A stretch of DNA of 64,000 bases from Metapseudomonas otitidis (GTDB lineage Bacteria > Pseudomonadota > Gammaproteobacteria > Pseudomonadales > Pseudomonadaceae), in NCBI RefSeq assembly GCF_900111835.1, contig NZ_FOJP01000003.1, positions 62,001 through 126,000 of the forward strand, given 5' to 3'. Made by a program: the position numbers and the translations under genes. Below are positions 35,381 through 44,261 of the stretch, one piece after another; positions within the stretch are counted from its first letter, which is position 1; every line of letters begins with the position of its first letter. The notes beneath the pieces are model-generated. The model had not been told where the DNA came from. It saw nothing but the letters and a program-made list of their open reading frames with translations, and did not search any database.

Positions 35381-36313
35381 TCACGCCCCGTCCGCAATCC
35401 TGATCCGCTCGATCACCCTCGAAGCCAGCTCGTCAGGTCGGAACTTGGCGAGGAAGTCATCCGCGCCAACTTTCTTCACCATCGCCTGGTTGAATACGCC
35501 GGAGAGCGAAGTATGCAGGAGGATGTGCAGCTTCTGCATTCTCGGATCGCCACGGATCTCCGCCGTCAGGGTGTAGCCGTCCATCTCCGGCATCTCGATG
35601 TCGGAAATGATCATCAGGAGTTCTTTCTCCGGCGCCTTGCCCTGCTCGACCAGGTCATGCAGGTAGTTGTACGCCTGGCGGCCATCGTTCAACGAGACCA
35701 CCTCCACCCCGACCGTCTCCAGGCAGCGGACCAGCTGCTTGCGCGCCACGGACGAGTCATCGACGATCAGCACGCGCTTGGTGACGGCACTGGCCTGGGT
35801 CTCGTGATCGATCACGCCTTCGGAGATGACCTCCGAGGTCGGCGCGACTTCGGCGAGGATTTTCTCCACGTCGATGATCTCTACCAGGTTCTTGTCGACG
35901 CGCGTGACCGCGGTCAGGTAATGCTCACGCCCGGTGCCCTTGGGTGGCGGATGGATTTCTTCCCAGTTCATGTTGATGATGCGCTCCACCGAGCGCACCA
36001 GGAACCCCTGAACCTTGCTGTTGTACTCCGTGATGATCACGAAGCTGTTCTTGAGATCACTCAGCGGCCTGCGCCCCGTCGCCATGGACAGGTCGAGGAT
36101 GGGGATGGTCCCCCCGCGGATATTCGCCACGCCCCGAACCACCGGGCTGGACTTGGGCATGATGGTGAGCTTGGGGCACTGGAGCACCTCCTTCACCTTG
36201 AACACGTTGATCCCGTAGAGCTGGGGTCCATCCAGCCGGAACAACAGCAACTCCAGGCGGTTCTGCCCCACCAGTTGCGTACGCTGGTTAACCGAATCCA
36301 ATACACCGGCCAT
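35381..36313 (-). CDS. cheV: CheV, CheW-receiver coupling protein
   Basis: This 310-residue protein has a CheW domain (about 18-158) fused to a receiver (about 178-305) with acidic pocket D185-D186 and phospho-acceptor D238 in IISDIEMPEMDG. It couples receptors to CheA and can be phosphorylated to help adaptation. GGGGAGAG precedes the ATG. It is divergent from flgA with an 80-base gap. A weak sigma-28-like arrangement (TCAA, 15 bases, GCCG) is present on the minus strand but its -10 is poor. Confidence 0.95.
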   Translation of the reverse strand: MAGVLDSVNQRTQLVGQNRLELLLFRLDGPQLYGINVFKVKEVLQCPKLTIMPKSSPVVRGVANIRGGTIPILDLSMATGRRPLSDLKNSFVIITEYNSKVQGFLVRSVERIINMNWEEIHPPPKGTGREHYLTAVTRVDKNLVEIIDVEKILAEVAPTSEVISEGVIDHETQASAVTKRVLIVDDSSVARKQLVRCLETVGVEVVSLNDGRQAYNYLHDLVEQGKAPEKELLMIISDIEMPEMDGYTLTAEIRGDPRMQKLHILLHTSLSGVFNQAMVKKVGADDFLAKFRPDELASRVIERIRIADGA

Positions 36314-36365
36314 GCCAGGACTCTCCCCTTTTGAGCTTCAGGACGCTTCGCCATAGATTAGCAGG

Positions 36366-36381
36366 CGGCACGAGCCTTGCT
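36366..36381 (+). promoter_or_regulatory. Sigma-54 promoter of flgA
   Basis: CGGCACGAGCCTTGCT has GG and GC exactly 10 bases apart and keeps GGCACG and TTGCT. It ends 12 bases before the flgA ATG, so the transcript would have almost no leader. flgA is a FleQ/RpoN class II gene in P. aeruginosa. Confidence 0.75.
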
Positions 36382-36393
36382 TTTTTGAATTGC

Positions 36394-37155
36394 ATGAATC
36401 CGATAACGACGCTTTTCCGACACTTGATAGCACATCGCCGCCACCGGTCATGGGCCTTTTTACCCGTTTTGTTCTGCCTGAGCCACAACGGCGCACAGGC
36501 AGAAGGACTCACGCCGCCCGAAGTCCTTATCGGCTCCACCGAAGGGTTTCTTGAGTTCAAGGTAGAGGAATATCTCCAGAATAGCGGCATCGAGGGACGC
36601 TATGAGATCCAGGTGAGCCGATTGGACCCACGCCTGCGCCTCGCCACTTGCGACAGGGATTTGACGGTCAGCCTGGAGAGCCCGGCACAGCCGGTCGGAC
36701 GGGTGACGGTCAAGGTTCGCTGCGAAGGCAGCACTCCTTGGTCGGTCTTCGTCCCTACCCAGGTCCGGCTTTTCCGCAATGTAATAGTCGCAGCGCGCCC
36801 GATGCGCAAAGGGGAAGAACTGTCCTCCCGTGATTACAACCTGGTCGAACGTGATGTGGGGCTGCTCTCCCAGGGCTACCTTACGGCGCCTTCCCAAGCG
36901 GAAGGCTACAAGCTCACGCGCCCTGTCCTGGTCGATCAGATCCTGACGCCGACCCACGTAGAAATGGCCGAGGTAGTCCACAAGGGTGATCAGGTGGTAA
37001 TCAGTGCCGGAAGTTCCACCGTCCAGGTCAAGATGCCGGGCGAGGCACTTTCCGCGGGGGCCATAGGTGACCAGATACGCGTACGCAACCTCAACTCCAA
37101 ACGCGTGGTCAAAGCCCGCGTAACCGGCCCTGGGCAAGTGGAAGTCGCCATGTAG
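36394..37155 (+). CDS. flgA: FlgA, periplasmic P-ring assembly chaperone
   Basis: From the ATG at 36394 the protein has 253 residues, with a signal peptide after a long basic N region (HRRHRSWAFLPVLFCLSHNGAQA) and a mature part carrying the SAF domain (about 125-185, VRLFRNVIVAARPMRKGEEL). FlgA helps FlgI polymerise into the P ring. The start is uncertain: the sigma-54 promoter lies so close that a TTG at 36424, which would give a more usual signal peptide, is an alternative. The C-terminal segment (GDQVVISAGSSTVQVKMPGE) is typical. Confidence 0.93.
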   Translation: MNPITTLFRHLIAHRRHRSWAFLPVLFCLSHNGAQAEGLTPPEVLIGSTEGFLEFKVEEYLQNSGIEGRYEIQVSRLDPRLRLATCDRDLTVSLESPAQPVGRVTVKVRCEGSTPWSVFVPTQVRLFRNVIVAARPMRKGEELSSRDYNLVERDVGLLSQGYLTAPSQAEGYKLTRPVLVDQILTPTHVEMAEVVHKGDQVVISAGSSTVQVKMPGEALSAGAIGDQIRVRNLNSKRVVKARVTGPGQVEVAM

Positions 37156-37246
37156 GCACGACTCTTGTATGGCATGGAGTCAATTCGTGTAGAGTGCCGT
37201 TTTTCCAGCGCCACACCGCATCCGGGAATTTTTTCGGAAGTTGCCC

Positions 37247-37273
37247 TAAAGTTAGTTTGGGCCTGGTCGATAA
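37247..37273 (+). promoter_or_regulatory. Sigma-28 promoter of flgMNZ
   Basis: TAAA (37247-37250), 15 bases, then GTCGATAA (37266-37273), one mismatch to GCCGATAA. It lies about 40 bases before the flgM ATG. FliA-driven flgM is the usual feedback loop. Confidence 0.82.
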
Positions 37274-37311
37274 GGTCGGTAAGCGTCCATAACACCCAGA
37301 GGTTCTGCATC

Positions 37312-37647
37312 ATGGTCATCGACTTCAACCGGCTCAATAATGCCAACACGCCCGCCAGCGCGGGACGTACCGGCAACGCCGGCAAGAACGAAGGCGTTAC
37401 CGCCAACCAGACCAGCGCCAGCCAGACCACCAGCGAGCCGGCTGCCACGTCCCCCCGTAGCGGTGAAAACGTGCAACTGAGCAGCGATGCCCAGCAACTG
37501 CAGAAGGTCACCGACAAGCTGCGCGACCTGCCCACCGTCGACCGGGAGCGGGTCGACAAGATCAAGCAAGCCATCGCCAACGGCACCTACCAGGTAGACA
37601 GCCAGCGCGTGGCGAGCAAGTTGCTCGATTTCGAATCCCAGCGCTAG
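37312..37647 (+). CDS. flgM: FlgM, anti-sigma-28 factor
   Basis: The start at 37312 ([18 protein letters not shown]) gives 111 residues; earlier in-frame starts would overlap the promoter. The N-terminal half is low-complexity and probably unfolded for export; the C-terminal half has the FliA-binding helices ([20 protein letters not shown] and [16 protein letters not shown]). FlgM holds FliA inactive until the hook is finished and FlgM is exported. Confidence 0.95.
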   Translation: MVIDFNRLNNANTPASAGRTGNAGKNEGVTANQTSASQTTSEPAATSPRSGENVQLSSDAQQLQKVTDKLRDLPTVDRERVDKIKQAIANGTYQVDSQRVASKLLDFESQR

Positions 37648-37696
37648 TCCAAGGGCAGCGCTGGGGATGTTGGACGCCCGATCCCCAGAGCCCGAA

Positions 37697-38164
37697 ATGC
37701 ACGACACCGAACTGCTCGACCTGCTCAACCACGATATCGACCACGCACAGCGCCTACTTGAGCTGATCGATAACGAATTCAAGGCACTGACCGAACGTGA
37801 CCTGCCGCAACTCGAGCAGATCCTTTCGGACAAGCAACCCCTGCTCGCCCTCCTCGACCAGCACGGCCGCCTTCGCGCCGACGCATTGCATGCGCTCGGA
37901 CTGAGTGTCGATCGCGCCGGACTGGCCGCCCTGGCCGAACGCTCCCCGGTCGGAGCCGACCTGCTGACACGCAGTGCAACGCTGAGCGATGTACTTGAAC
38001 AGTGCCAGGCGGGCAACCTGCGCAACGGCCGTCTGATTCGCGCCAGCCAGACCAGTGTCGACAACACCCTGGCCATCCTCCGCGGCCAGGAAACCCCCAG
38101 CCTCTATGACAGCCGAGGGGGCGCCGCTAAAATCCCGCGTCAGCGCCCGCTCAGCCAGGCCTGA
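37697..38164 (+). CDS. flgN: FlgN, export chaperone for FlgK and FlgL
   Basis: The start at 37697 (MHDTELLDLLNHDI) gives 155 residues, as in Pseudomonas FlgN; an in-frame ATG ten codons earlier lies between flgM and this start without homology. The protein is all-helical and acidic-Leu-rich (RLLELIDNEFKALTERDLPQ). It lies 49 bases after flgM, in the same transcript, and serves the hook-junction proteins encoded at 23148-26489. Confidence 0.92.
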   Translation: MHDTELLDLLNHDIDHAQRLLELIDNEFKALTERDLPQLEQILSDKQPLLALLDQHGRLRADALHALGLSVDRAGLAALAERSPVGADLLTRSATLSDVLEQCQAGNLRNGRLIRASQTSVDNTLAILRGQETPSLYDSRGGAAKIPRQRPLSQA

Positions 38165-38247
38165 AACAATAAGAAGCGCCAGGACATCGGGGCACATTGC
38201 CAGTATGCTGGCGCCCCGAGCCCCATGTGTTTGGAGAGACCTGGACC

Positions 38248-38997
38248 GTGTCCAACGCATTCAACGAAGATGATGGCCCACAACCCCCCAAGGTGTTGAA
38301 GGCACCTGTGGAGATCCAGGCCAATCTTCGCCTCCTGCTGCAAAGCCATGACCCCTTGGTCGTCACCTTCCATGAGCGCAGCCAGCGTTTCCAGAGCTTC
38401 CTGGTGGAAGTCGACAAGGATCGCAAACGCATCGCCCTTGACGAGATGGTTCCCAACGACGGCGAACGATTCATTCGCGCGGGGGAGTACTTCCGCGTGG
38501 AAGGCTTCCATGATGGCGTCAGAATCGCCTGGGAATGCCGCCAGCCCGTGCAGGTAGGCGAGCATCAGGGAGCCCCCTGCTACTGGTGCCCCCTGCCGGA
38601 AGAAGTCACCTATCACCAACGCCGCAACGCCTTCCGCGCGCCCTTGCTGAAAGGGCAGCCCGTCCCCATCGAGCTGGCCGGAGACCGACTGCCCACTGGG
38701 ATCAACGGCGAGATGCTGGATATTTCCGCCACCGGCTGCAAGTTGCGCTTCGCCGGTGACGCCACCCAACAGCTGCAGACAGGCCAGGTCTACGAGCGCT
38801 TCAGCGCTCGCCTGCCATTCGGCACCTTGCTCACCCCCGTTGAGCTACGCCACCTCAGCTACAACGACAAGCTGAACATCACCCTGGCGGGCGTTCGCTT
38901 CTACCGCATGAACGGCCCCGAGCAACGCCTCGTGGAGCGTTTCGTCTACCAGCTCCAACGCGAAGCCCGGCGCTTCGACAAGGACGATCTCTTCTAG
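38248..38997 (+). CDS. flgZ: FlgZ (YcgR-type), c-di-GMP-binding PilZ flagellar brake
   Basis: A GTG start at 38248, after GGAGAG, gives 249 residues beginning [15 protein letters not shown]. The N-terminal YcgR-like domain (about 20-120) precedes a PilZ domain with both c-di-GMP motifs: RRNAFR (125-130) and DISATG (158-163). FlgZ with c-di-GMP acts on the stator to slow swarming and swimming in Pseudomonas. It closes the flgMNZ unit and faces the MFS gene tail to tail. Confidence 0.93.
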   Translation: MSNAFNEDDGPQPPKVLKAPVEIQANLRLLLQSHDPLVVTFHERSQRFQSFLVEVDKDRKRIALDEMVPNDGERFIRAGEYFRVEGFHDGVRIAWECRQPVQVGEHQGAPCYWCPLPEEVTYHQRRNAFRAPLLKGQPVPIELAGDRLPTGINGEMLDISATGCKLRFAGDATQQLQTGQVYERFSARLPFGTLLTPVELRHLSYNDKLNITLAGVRFYRMNGPEQRLVERFVYQLQREARRFDKDDLF

Positions 38998-39004
38998 CCG
39001 TTCT

Positions 39005-39029
39005 CCGCCCGAGCATTCAGCTCGGGCGG
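39005..39029 (+). terminator. Hairpin between flgZ and the MFS gene
   Basis: A perfect 10-bp stem (CCGCCCGAGC with GCTCGGGCGG) has a 5-base loop, starting 8 bases after the flgZ stop and overlapping the stop codon of the convergent MFS gene. No T tract on either side, so it may act only partly, but in both directions. Confidence 0.5.
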
Positions 39030-40327
39030 GGCGCCTCAGGCTCCTCGGGAACTGGGGGTGGCGTGAAAGCCTCCCCAGTCATCTGCTCCTGCACCACCTG
39101 CTCATCCACGCGAGGATCAAGCGCGGCCACCAGCGGCGAGCTGACTTCCGGTGTTGCCACGTGCTGCAACGGAGCCTCGTCCACCCGGTGCAGGCCGGTG
39201 ACCTTGTCGGGACGCACACGCACCACCAGGATCAACGCGCAGACACTGACGAACGCATAGAACATGTTCGGCCCCAGCTGCTTCATCAACGCGCCGGTCA
39301 GCAGCGGGCCGATGCTCGCCCCCACCCCGAAGGTGATCAGCAACATCGCCGTCAGCGACACCCGGCGCTCCGCCTCGATGTGGTCATTGGAGAAGGCCAC
39401 CGCCAGCGGGTAGAGCGTGAATTGCAGCATGCAGACCAGGAACCCCATGGGGAACAGCATCTCCATCGGCACGCTGGGCATCAGCGCCAGCGGCAGGGCC
39501 GCCAGCACCAGCAGCACCGACGCACCACGGATCAGCATGGCGCGGTCGTTACGGTCCGACAGCCAGCCCAAAGGCCATTGCACGAGCAGGCCCGCAAGGA
39601 TGCAGCAGCCCATGAAGAGACCGACCTGCTCGGTGGTCAATCCCTGCCGCGTGGCGTAGAGGGGCGCCAGACCATAGAACGAACCCAGCATCAGGCCCGA
39701 TACCAGCACCGTGGTCATCGACTGCGGCACCCGCCGTATGAAGAAGCGTGGCTCCAGCGGTGCCGGATGCAGAGGCGCCGGGTGGATCTTGCGGGTCACC
39801 GCCACCGGCACCAGGCACAGCGCAAAGCACATCGCCACCAGCATCAGCAACTCCGGACCAAGGCCGGGGTGCAGCACCAGCACAAGTTGCCCCAGCACCA
39901 GGCCGAGGTAGGAGGCCACCATGTAGCCGGCGAACACCTTGCCGCGCTGACCAGGCTCCGCCTGTTCGGTCAACCAGCTCTCGATCACCATGTACTGGCA
40001 CATCATCCCCAGGCCGACCAGCATCCGCAGGAACAGCCAGCCAGGCACCCAGCTCAGCAGGCCGTGCCCCAGCACGGCGGCTGTCACCAGCCCCGCACAG
40101 GCGACATACGCACGGATGTGCCCGACCCGGGCGATCAGCCGGTGTCCCAGCTTGCCGCCGATGATGAGGCCCAGGTAGTTGGCCGCCATCAGCGCACCGA
40201 CCCACAGGCCGTCGACCTTGTCCGCCGCCAGGCGCAGGCCGAGGTAGGTACTGAGCAGGCCGGAGCCGATCAGCATGAGCAACGTTGCGAAATACAGGGC
40301 CCGGAAGGACTTCAGGACTCGACCCAT
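39017..40327 (-). CDS. MFS transporter (YcaD-like)
   Basis: A 436-residue membrane protein with about 12 hydrophobic segments and the opening FRALYFATLLMLIGSGLLSTYLGLRLAADK, typical blocks of the YcaD branch of the major facilitator superfamily. The last ~60 residues are a hydrophilic, Pro/Glu-rich tail in the cytoplasm. The substrate is unknown. It lies downstream of the glutamine synthetase-like gene with a hairpin between, so it may be expressed separately. Confidence 0.85.
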   Translation of the reverse strand: MGRVLKSFRALYFATLLMLIGSGLLSTYLGLRLAADKVDGLWVGALMAANYLGLIIGGKLGHRLIARVGHIRAYVACAGLVTAAVLGHGLLSWVPGWLFLRMLVGLGMMCQYMVIESWLTEQAEPGQRGKVFAGYMVASYLGLVLGQLVLVLHPGLGPELLMLVAMCFALCLVPVAVTRKIHPAPLHPAPLEPRFFIRRVPQSMTTVLVSGLMLGSFYGLAPLYATRQGLTTEQVGLFMGCCILAGLLVQWPLGWLSDRNDRAMLIRGASVLLVLAALPLALMPSVPMEMLFPMGFLVCMLQFTLYPLAVAFSNDHIEAERRVSLTAMLLITFGVGASIGPLLTGALMKQLGPNMFYAFVSVCALILVVRVRPDKVTGLHRVDEAPLQHVATPEVSSPLVAALDPRVDEQVVQEQMTGEAFTPPPVPEEPEAPRPS

Positions 40328-40355
40328 CGGCTTTCCATGCGCTCCTTGAGCAAGG

Positions 40356-40379
40356 GCGGGCCGCTTGAGTGCGGCCCGC
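40356..40379 (-). terminator. Hairpin after the glutamine synthetase-like gene
   Basis: A perfect 9-bp GC stem (GCGGGCCGC with GCGGCCCGC) and 6-base loop lie 64 bases after the upstream gene's stop and about 30 bases before the MFS ATG. The following minus-strand bases are CTTGC, so it lacks a T tract. Confidence 0.4.
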
Positions 40380-40443
40380 GATGAGGGGTAATGCTAGGGC
40401 CTGGCAGATAGGCCGTCGAACGCTGGAACTCTACATTGCCGGA

Positions 40444-41787
40444 TCAAGCCTGGGCTGCCAGAACACGACGCTCCCAGGGCGTGATCTGATCGAAAAAGCT
40501 CGCCAGCTCCATCGTCTTGGTGGCGATGTAGCCTTCGATGAACTCCTCCCCGAACAGTTCCCGTGCCAGGTCGCTGCGCTTCAGACGCTCCAGGGCCGCA
40601 TGCAAGGTACAGGGCAACGACAGAGAATCCGCCACCTCGAACTCCCCCTGGATCGGCGGGCTCGGCTCGATCCCCTGCTCCAGGCCATGAAGCCCCGCCG
40701 CCAGGCTGGCGGCAATCGCCAGGTAGGGATTGGTGTCCGCACCCGGCAAGCGATTCTCCACCCGCCGCGCAACGGGCGCACTGGCCGGGATACGCAGCCC
40801 AGCGGCACGGTTGTCGTGGGACCAGCACGCATTGTTCGGCGACGCGTAAGGGTGGCACAAGCGCTGGTAGGAGTTCACGTTGGGCGCGAACAGGGCGGTG
40901 AAATCCGCCATCGCCGCCTGCTGCCCCCCGATGAAGTGATAGAACGCCGGCGACGGATCGCCATTCGCCTCGGAAAAGATGTTCCGCCCATCCGCACTGG
41001 ACACCACGCTCTGGTGGATATGCATCGAGCTGCCCGGCGTATGCGCCAGCGGCTTGGCCATGCACACCACGGTCAACCCATGTTTCAGGGCGACCTCCTT
41101 CAGCAGGTGCTTAAACAGGAAGGTCTGGTCGGCCAGCAGCATCGCATCGCCATGCAGGAGATTGATCTCGAACTGGCTGACTCCCATCTCGTGCATGAAG
41201 GTGTCACGCGGCATCCCCAGCAGCGCCATGCAGCGGTAGACCTCCTCGAAGAAGGGACGCAGGCCGCTGTTGGAGCTCACGCTGAACGCCGAACAACCGT
41301 CCTCGCGGCGACCATCAAGCCCAACCGGTGGCTGGAACGGCTGGTGGGGATCGGGATTGGGCGCGAACACGAAGAACTCCAGCTCGGTGGCCACCACCGG
41401 CGACCAGCCGCGCTCGGCATAGCGATCCAGTACACGGCGCAGCAAGCCACGGGTGGACAGGCCCGACGCGCGGCCATCCAGCTCCCGGGCATCGCAGATC
41501 GCCAGGGCACGCGGGCTGTCACTCCACGGCAGGTGATGGACCTGTCCGGGGTCGGGCACCAGGGCCAGGTCACCATCGTCACTGCCGTAGAAGCGTGCCG
41601 GCGGATAGCCGCCCATGATGCACTGCAGCAGCACGCCACGCGCCAGCTGCAGACGCCGCCCGGAGAGGAAGCCCTCGCCGGTCATCACCTTGCCCCGCAT
41701 CACGCCATTCAGGTCAGGCGTCACGCACTCGATCTCATCGACTCCAGCCAGGCGCTCTGCCAGCTCGGCCGGGATTCCCGTGTTCAT
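40444..41787 (-). CDS. Glutamine synthetase family protein (gamma-glutamylpolyamine synthetase-like)
   Basis: With the start at 41785-41787 (MNTGIPAELAERLAGV, after AAGGA) the protein has 447 residues. It has the class III/PuuA-type glutamine synthetase layout: N-terminal beta-grasp (CVTPDLNGVMRGK), ATP/Glu site blocks (VATELEFFVF; SSMHIHQSV; NSYQRLCHPYASPN; RVENRLPGADTNPYLAIAA). PuuA/Spu enzymes attach glutamate to polyamines or other amines for breakdown. No other polyamine catabolic genes adjoin it, so the amine substrate is not known. Confidence 0.85.
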   Translation of the reverse strand: MNTGIPAELAERLAGVDEIECVTPDLNGVMRGKVMTGEGFLSGRRLQLARGVLLQCIMGGYPPARFYGSDDGDLALVPDPGQVHHLPWSDSPRALAICDARELDGRASGLSTRGLLRRVLDRYAERGWSPVVATELEFFVFAPNPDPHQPFQPPVGLDGRREDGCSAFSVSSNSGLRPFFEEVYRCMALLGMPRDTFMHEMGVSQFEINLLHGDAMLLADQTFLFKHLLKEVALKHGLTVVCMAKPLAHTPGSSMHIHQSVVSSADGRNIFSEANGDPSPAFYHFIGGQQAAMADFTALFAPNVNSYQRLCHPYASPNNACWSHDNRAAGLRIPASAPVARRVENRLPGADTNPYLAIAASLAAGLHGLEQGIEPSPPIQGEFEVADSLSLPCTLHAALERLKRSDLARELFGEEFIEGYIATKTMELASFFDQITPWERRVLAAQA

Positions 41788-41872
41788 GTTGTTTTCCTTG
41801 TAGACATGGACCGCTGCGAATAGCGGCGCGAACAAAATACTCATCACCTGTTCAATATTTCAAGCACATATG

Positions 41873-41894
41873 AAAACCCCCGCAGATGCGGGGG
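41873..41894 (-). terminator. Rho-independent terminator after the 216-residue gene
   Basis: On the minus strand CCCCCGCA and TGCGGGGG pair around a 2-4 base loop, followed by TTTTC. It lies 30 bases after the stop of the upstream minus-strand gene. Confidence 0.85.
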
Positions 41895-41923
41895 CTCGGT
41901 GATGCAAGGAGGCTGCGGCGAGG

Positions 41924-42574
41924 TCAGCGCCAGTCCTTGAGCGCCTGGGTGGCTGCCTGGTTCATCGGCTGTGCCAGAAGCCCCGTAGGGGACAGGTTGA
42001 CCGCGTAGACCGCCCCATCCGCCATCGGCAGGAAGGTGACGCGCTGCGCCTGGGCGTCGAACAGGAAGAGGTCATGCTGTCCCACCCGCAGCCAGCGCCA
42101 CAGGTCGATGCCGTAAGGGCTGCTGGCCAGTGTCGCCTCGGGGTGTTGCGCCAGCTGCTGGTCCTCGATGGCGAGGAAGCGGCCCGACAGCTTCTCCAGG
42201 CGGTAGCCGGACTGCAGGCCGATCAGGCGCGCCAACCCCTTCAGGTGCAGCAGCCGGGCATCCAGTTGCCACAGGTCGCCATCCAGCAGCACGCTGCGCT
42301 CGCGACCGCCCTCCAGCAGCATCACCTCGTAGCGCTGGGGTCCGAGCGCCTTGAAGCTGAGCGTCACGATGGGCTTGCTGGCGTCCAGATGGTCGTAGCG
42401 GGTCAGGTCCCAGGCAACCGTCCCCACCAGGGCGGCTAAGGCGACAAAGGCAAGGCCCACGGTGCCGCGTAGCCAGCCGAGGAACCAGCTGCGGTCGAAC
42501 AGGATGCGTGCGGCCACCACGACCGCGAGCAGGGCCAGCAGGGCAATGCCCCAGGCCAGGCCGTCATACTGCAT
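41924..42574 (-). CDS. Conserved membrane protein of unknown function (216 residues)
   Basis: Two hydrophobic helices at the N terminus (about 6-24 GIALLALLAVVVAARIL and 36-55 GTVGLAFVALAALVGTVAW) anchor a hydrophilic C-terminal domain of about 155 residues, probably periplasmic, with no recognised motif (RYEVMLLEGGRERSVLLDGD; RWLRVGQHDLFLFDAQ). Similar proteins are annotated loosely as multidrug transporters in Pseudomonas, but nothing here supports transport. It is divergent from the TSUP gene and monocistronic, with a terminator downstream. Confidence 0.75.
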   Translation of the reverse strand: MQYDGLAWGIALLALLAVVVAARILFDRSWFLGWLRGTVGLAFVALAALVGTVAWDLTRYDHLDASKPIVTLSFKALGPQRYEVMLLEGGRERSVLLDGDLWQLDARLLHLKGLARLIGLQSGYRLEKLSGRFLAIEDQQLAQHPEATLASSPYGIDLWRWLRVGQHDLFLFDAQAQRVTFLPMADGAVYAVNLSPTGLLAQPMNQAATQALKDWR

Positions 42575-42673
42575 GGAACCCTTTCCTTCTCCACAAAAGA
42601 GCCGGCATTATGCGCACCTCCCGACGCAGCGACCAGTTGCCGCGCTGCGCAGTCCGCCACAGATCGAGCATTT

Positions 42674-43450
42674 ATGCCCTTCCCCATCGAACTCGCGGTT
42701 GATCCGGCCACCCTGCTGGTGCTCGCCGGCGTCGCGTTCCTGGCCGGTTTCATCGACGCCATCGCGGGCGGTGGCGGCCTGTTGACCATTCCGGCGCTGC
42801 TCACGGCCGGCCTGCCGCCACATCTGGTGCTGGGTACCAACAAGCTCTGCGCCACCTTCGGCTCCGCTACCGCCAGCTACACCTTCTACCGACGCAAGCT
42901 GTTCGAACCGCGCCGCTGGAAGAATGCCCTGCTGGCCACAGCGGTGGGTGCTGCCCTTGGCGCGACCATCGCCCACTGGCTGCCGGCGCATTGGCTCAAC
43001 CAGATGCTGCCGGCCGTGGTGTTCGGCTGTGGCCTGTACCTGTTGTTCGGCCGTACCCCCGACGTGCAGCACGCTGCCGACGCGGCCATTCCCCATGGCC
43101 GGCAATGGCCCCAGGGGCTGGGCCTGGGCTTCTACGACGGTGTTGCCGGCCCCGGCACAGGGGCCTTCTGGACCGTGAGCAGCCTGCTGCTCTACCCGCT
43201 CGACCTGGTGCGGGCCAGCGGCGTGGCGCGCACCATGAACTTCGTCAGCAACGGCGTGGCGCTGGCGGTGTTCATCATCGGCGGCCAGGTGGCCTGGGTA
43301 CTGGGCATCTGCATGGGGCTGGCGCTGATGGCCGGCGCCTTCTTCGGCGCCCGCACCGCCATCAGCGGCGGGGCGAAGCTGATCCGCCCGGTGTTCATCT
43401 GCGTGGTACTGGCGCTGACTGCGCGACTAGCCTGGCAGCACTGGTTCTGA
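42674..43450 (+). CDS. TSUP (TauE/SafE) family membrane permease
   Basis: This 258-residue protein has about eight hydrophobic segments and the family repeats [19 protein letters not shown] (25-43) and [15 protein letters not shown] (152-166), each at the start of a half. TSUP proteins export or import sulfite, sulfoacetate and related sulfur or carboxylate compounds; the substrate here cannot be told. Its 3' end overlaps the convergent nudC gene by 24 bases. Confidence 0.9.
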   Translation: MPFPIELAVDPATLLVLAGVAFLAGFIDAIAGGGGLLTIPALLTAGLPPHLVLGTNKLCATFGSATASYTFYRRKLFEPRRWKNALLATAVGAALGATIAHWLPAHWLNQMLPAVVFGCGLYLLFGRTPDVQHAADAAIPHGRQWPQGLGLGFYDGVAGPGTGAFWTVSSLLLYPLDLVRASGVARTMNFVSNGVALAVFIIGGQVAWVLGICMGLALMAGAFFGARTAISGGAKLIRPVFICVVLALTARLAWQHWF

Positions 43451-44260
43451 CAAGCCCAGGCGGCGCGCCACGTAGAGGTCGATGAGGTAGCGGGCAATGG
43501 ACTTGCTGGCCGGCAGTGGCGGTAGCGCATGGATGGAGAACCAGCGCGCATCCTCGATTTCGCCCGGCTGAGGGACGATCTCACCGGAGCGGTATTCGGC
43601 GTGGTAGCCCAGCATCAACGAGTGCGGGAACGGCCAGTTCTGGCTGGCAATGTAGCGAGGCTCGCCGATCTCGACCCCGACCTCCTCGCGCACTTCGCGG
43701 GCCACGCACTCCTCCACCGTCTCGCCAGGTTCGACGAAGCCCGCCAGCGTGCTGTAGACGCCGCTGACAAAGCGCGGCGAGCGCGCCAGCAGCAGCTCAT
43801 CACCACGGGTCACCAGCACGATCATGCTGGGCGACAGGCGCGGGTAGTGGTGCACACCACAGCTTTCGCAGTGCATCGCCCGCTCGCTGGCCACCTGGAC
43901 CATGCGTGCGCCGCAGCTGCCGCAGAAACGGTGGTGGTCGGCCCAGGTCCCGATCTGGGTGGCGAAACCCAGCATGCGGAAGATCTCGGCATCACCTTGC
44001 ATCATCAGTTGGCGCAGGCCGACCCAGGCCGCGCCGGGTACGTCGGCGGGGCGCGCCAGTTCGAGGAGAAAGACTTCGTCATCACCGAAGTGACCGATGC
44101 CATGCTCGGCGAGGATGGGCAGGTCCTGGCGCTTCAGCCAGTCACGGGGGAACAGCACGCCATTGCCGTCCGCCAGGAAAGTCTGGCGGCAGTGCGCCAG
44201 CGCCCAGCCACCCGGCCGGGCCGCATCCAGAAAGCTCGAACGCCAGCGCGGATCGGCCAT
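43427..44260 (-). CDS. nudC: NudC, NAD(H) pyrophosphatase / RNA deNADding Nudix hydrolase
   Basis: With ATG at 44258-44260 the protein has 277 residues. A four-Cys zinc ribbon (FCGSCGARM and CESCGV) precedes the Nudix box [20 protein letters not shown], and the NADH-specific tail motif SQNWPFPHS follows, as in NudC. It cleaves NADH to NMNH and AMP and removes NAD caps from RNA. It starts 1 base after the fimL stop, so the two are co-transcribed. Confidence 0.95.
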   Translation of the reverse strand: MADPRWRSSFLDAARPGGWALAHCRQTFLADGNGVLFPRDWLKRQDLPILAEHGIGHFGDDEVFLLELARPADVPGAAWVGLRQLMMQGDAEIFRMLGFATQIGTWADHHRFCGSCGARMVQVASERAMHCESCGVHHYPRLSPSMIVLVTRGDELLLARSPRFVSGVYSTLAGFVEPGETVEECVAREVREEVGVEIGEPRYIASQNWPFPHSLMLGYHAEYRSGEIVPQPGEIEDARWFSIHALPPLPASKSIARYLIDLYVARRLGLSEPVLPG

Positions 44261-44261
44261 C

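Noticed and set aside
36314-36393. Sigma-28-like site for cheV (TCAA, 15 bases, GCCG)
   Set aside because: Only half of the -10 is kept (GCCGCCTG); too weak to list as a promoter although cheVR might be FliA-dependent.
36527-36534. GCCGATAA on the minus strand inside flgA
   Set aside because: No TAAA at 15 bases upstream on that strand; it is within coding sequence and far from a start.
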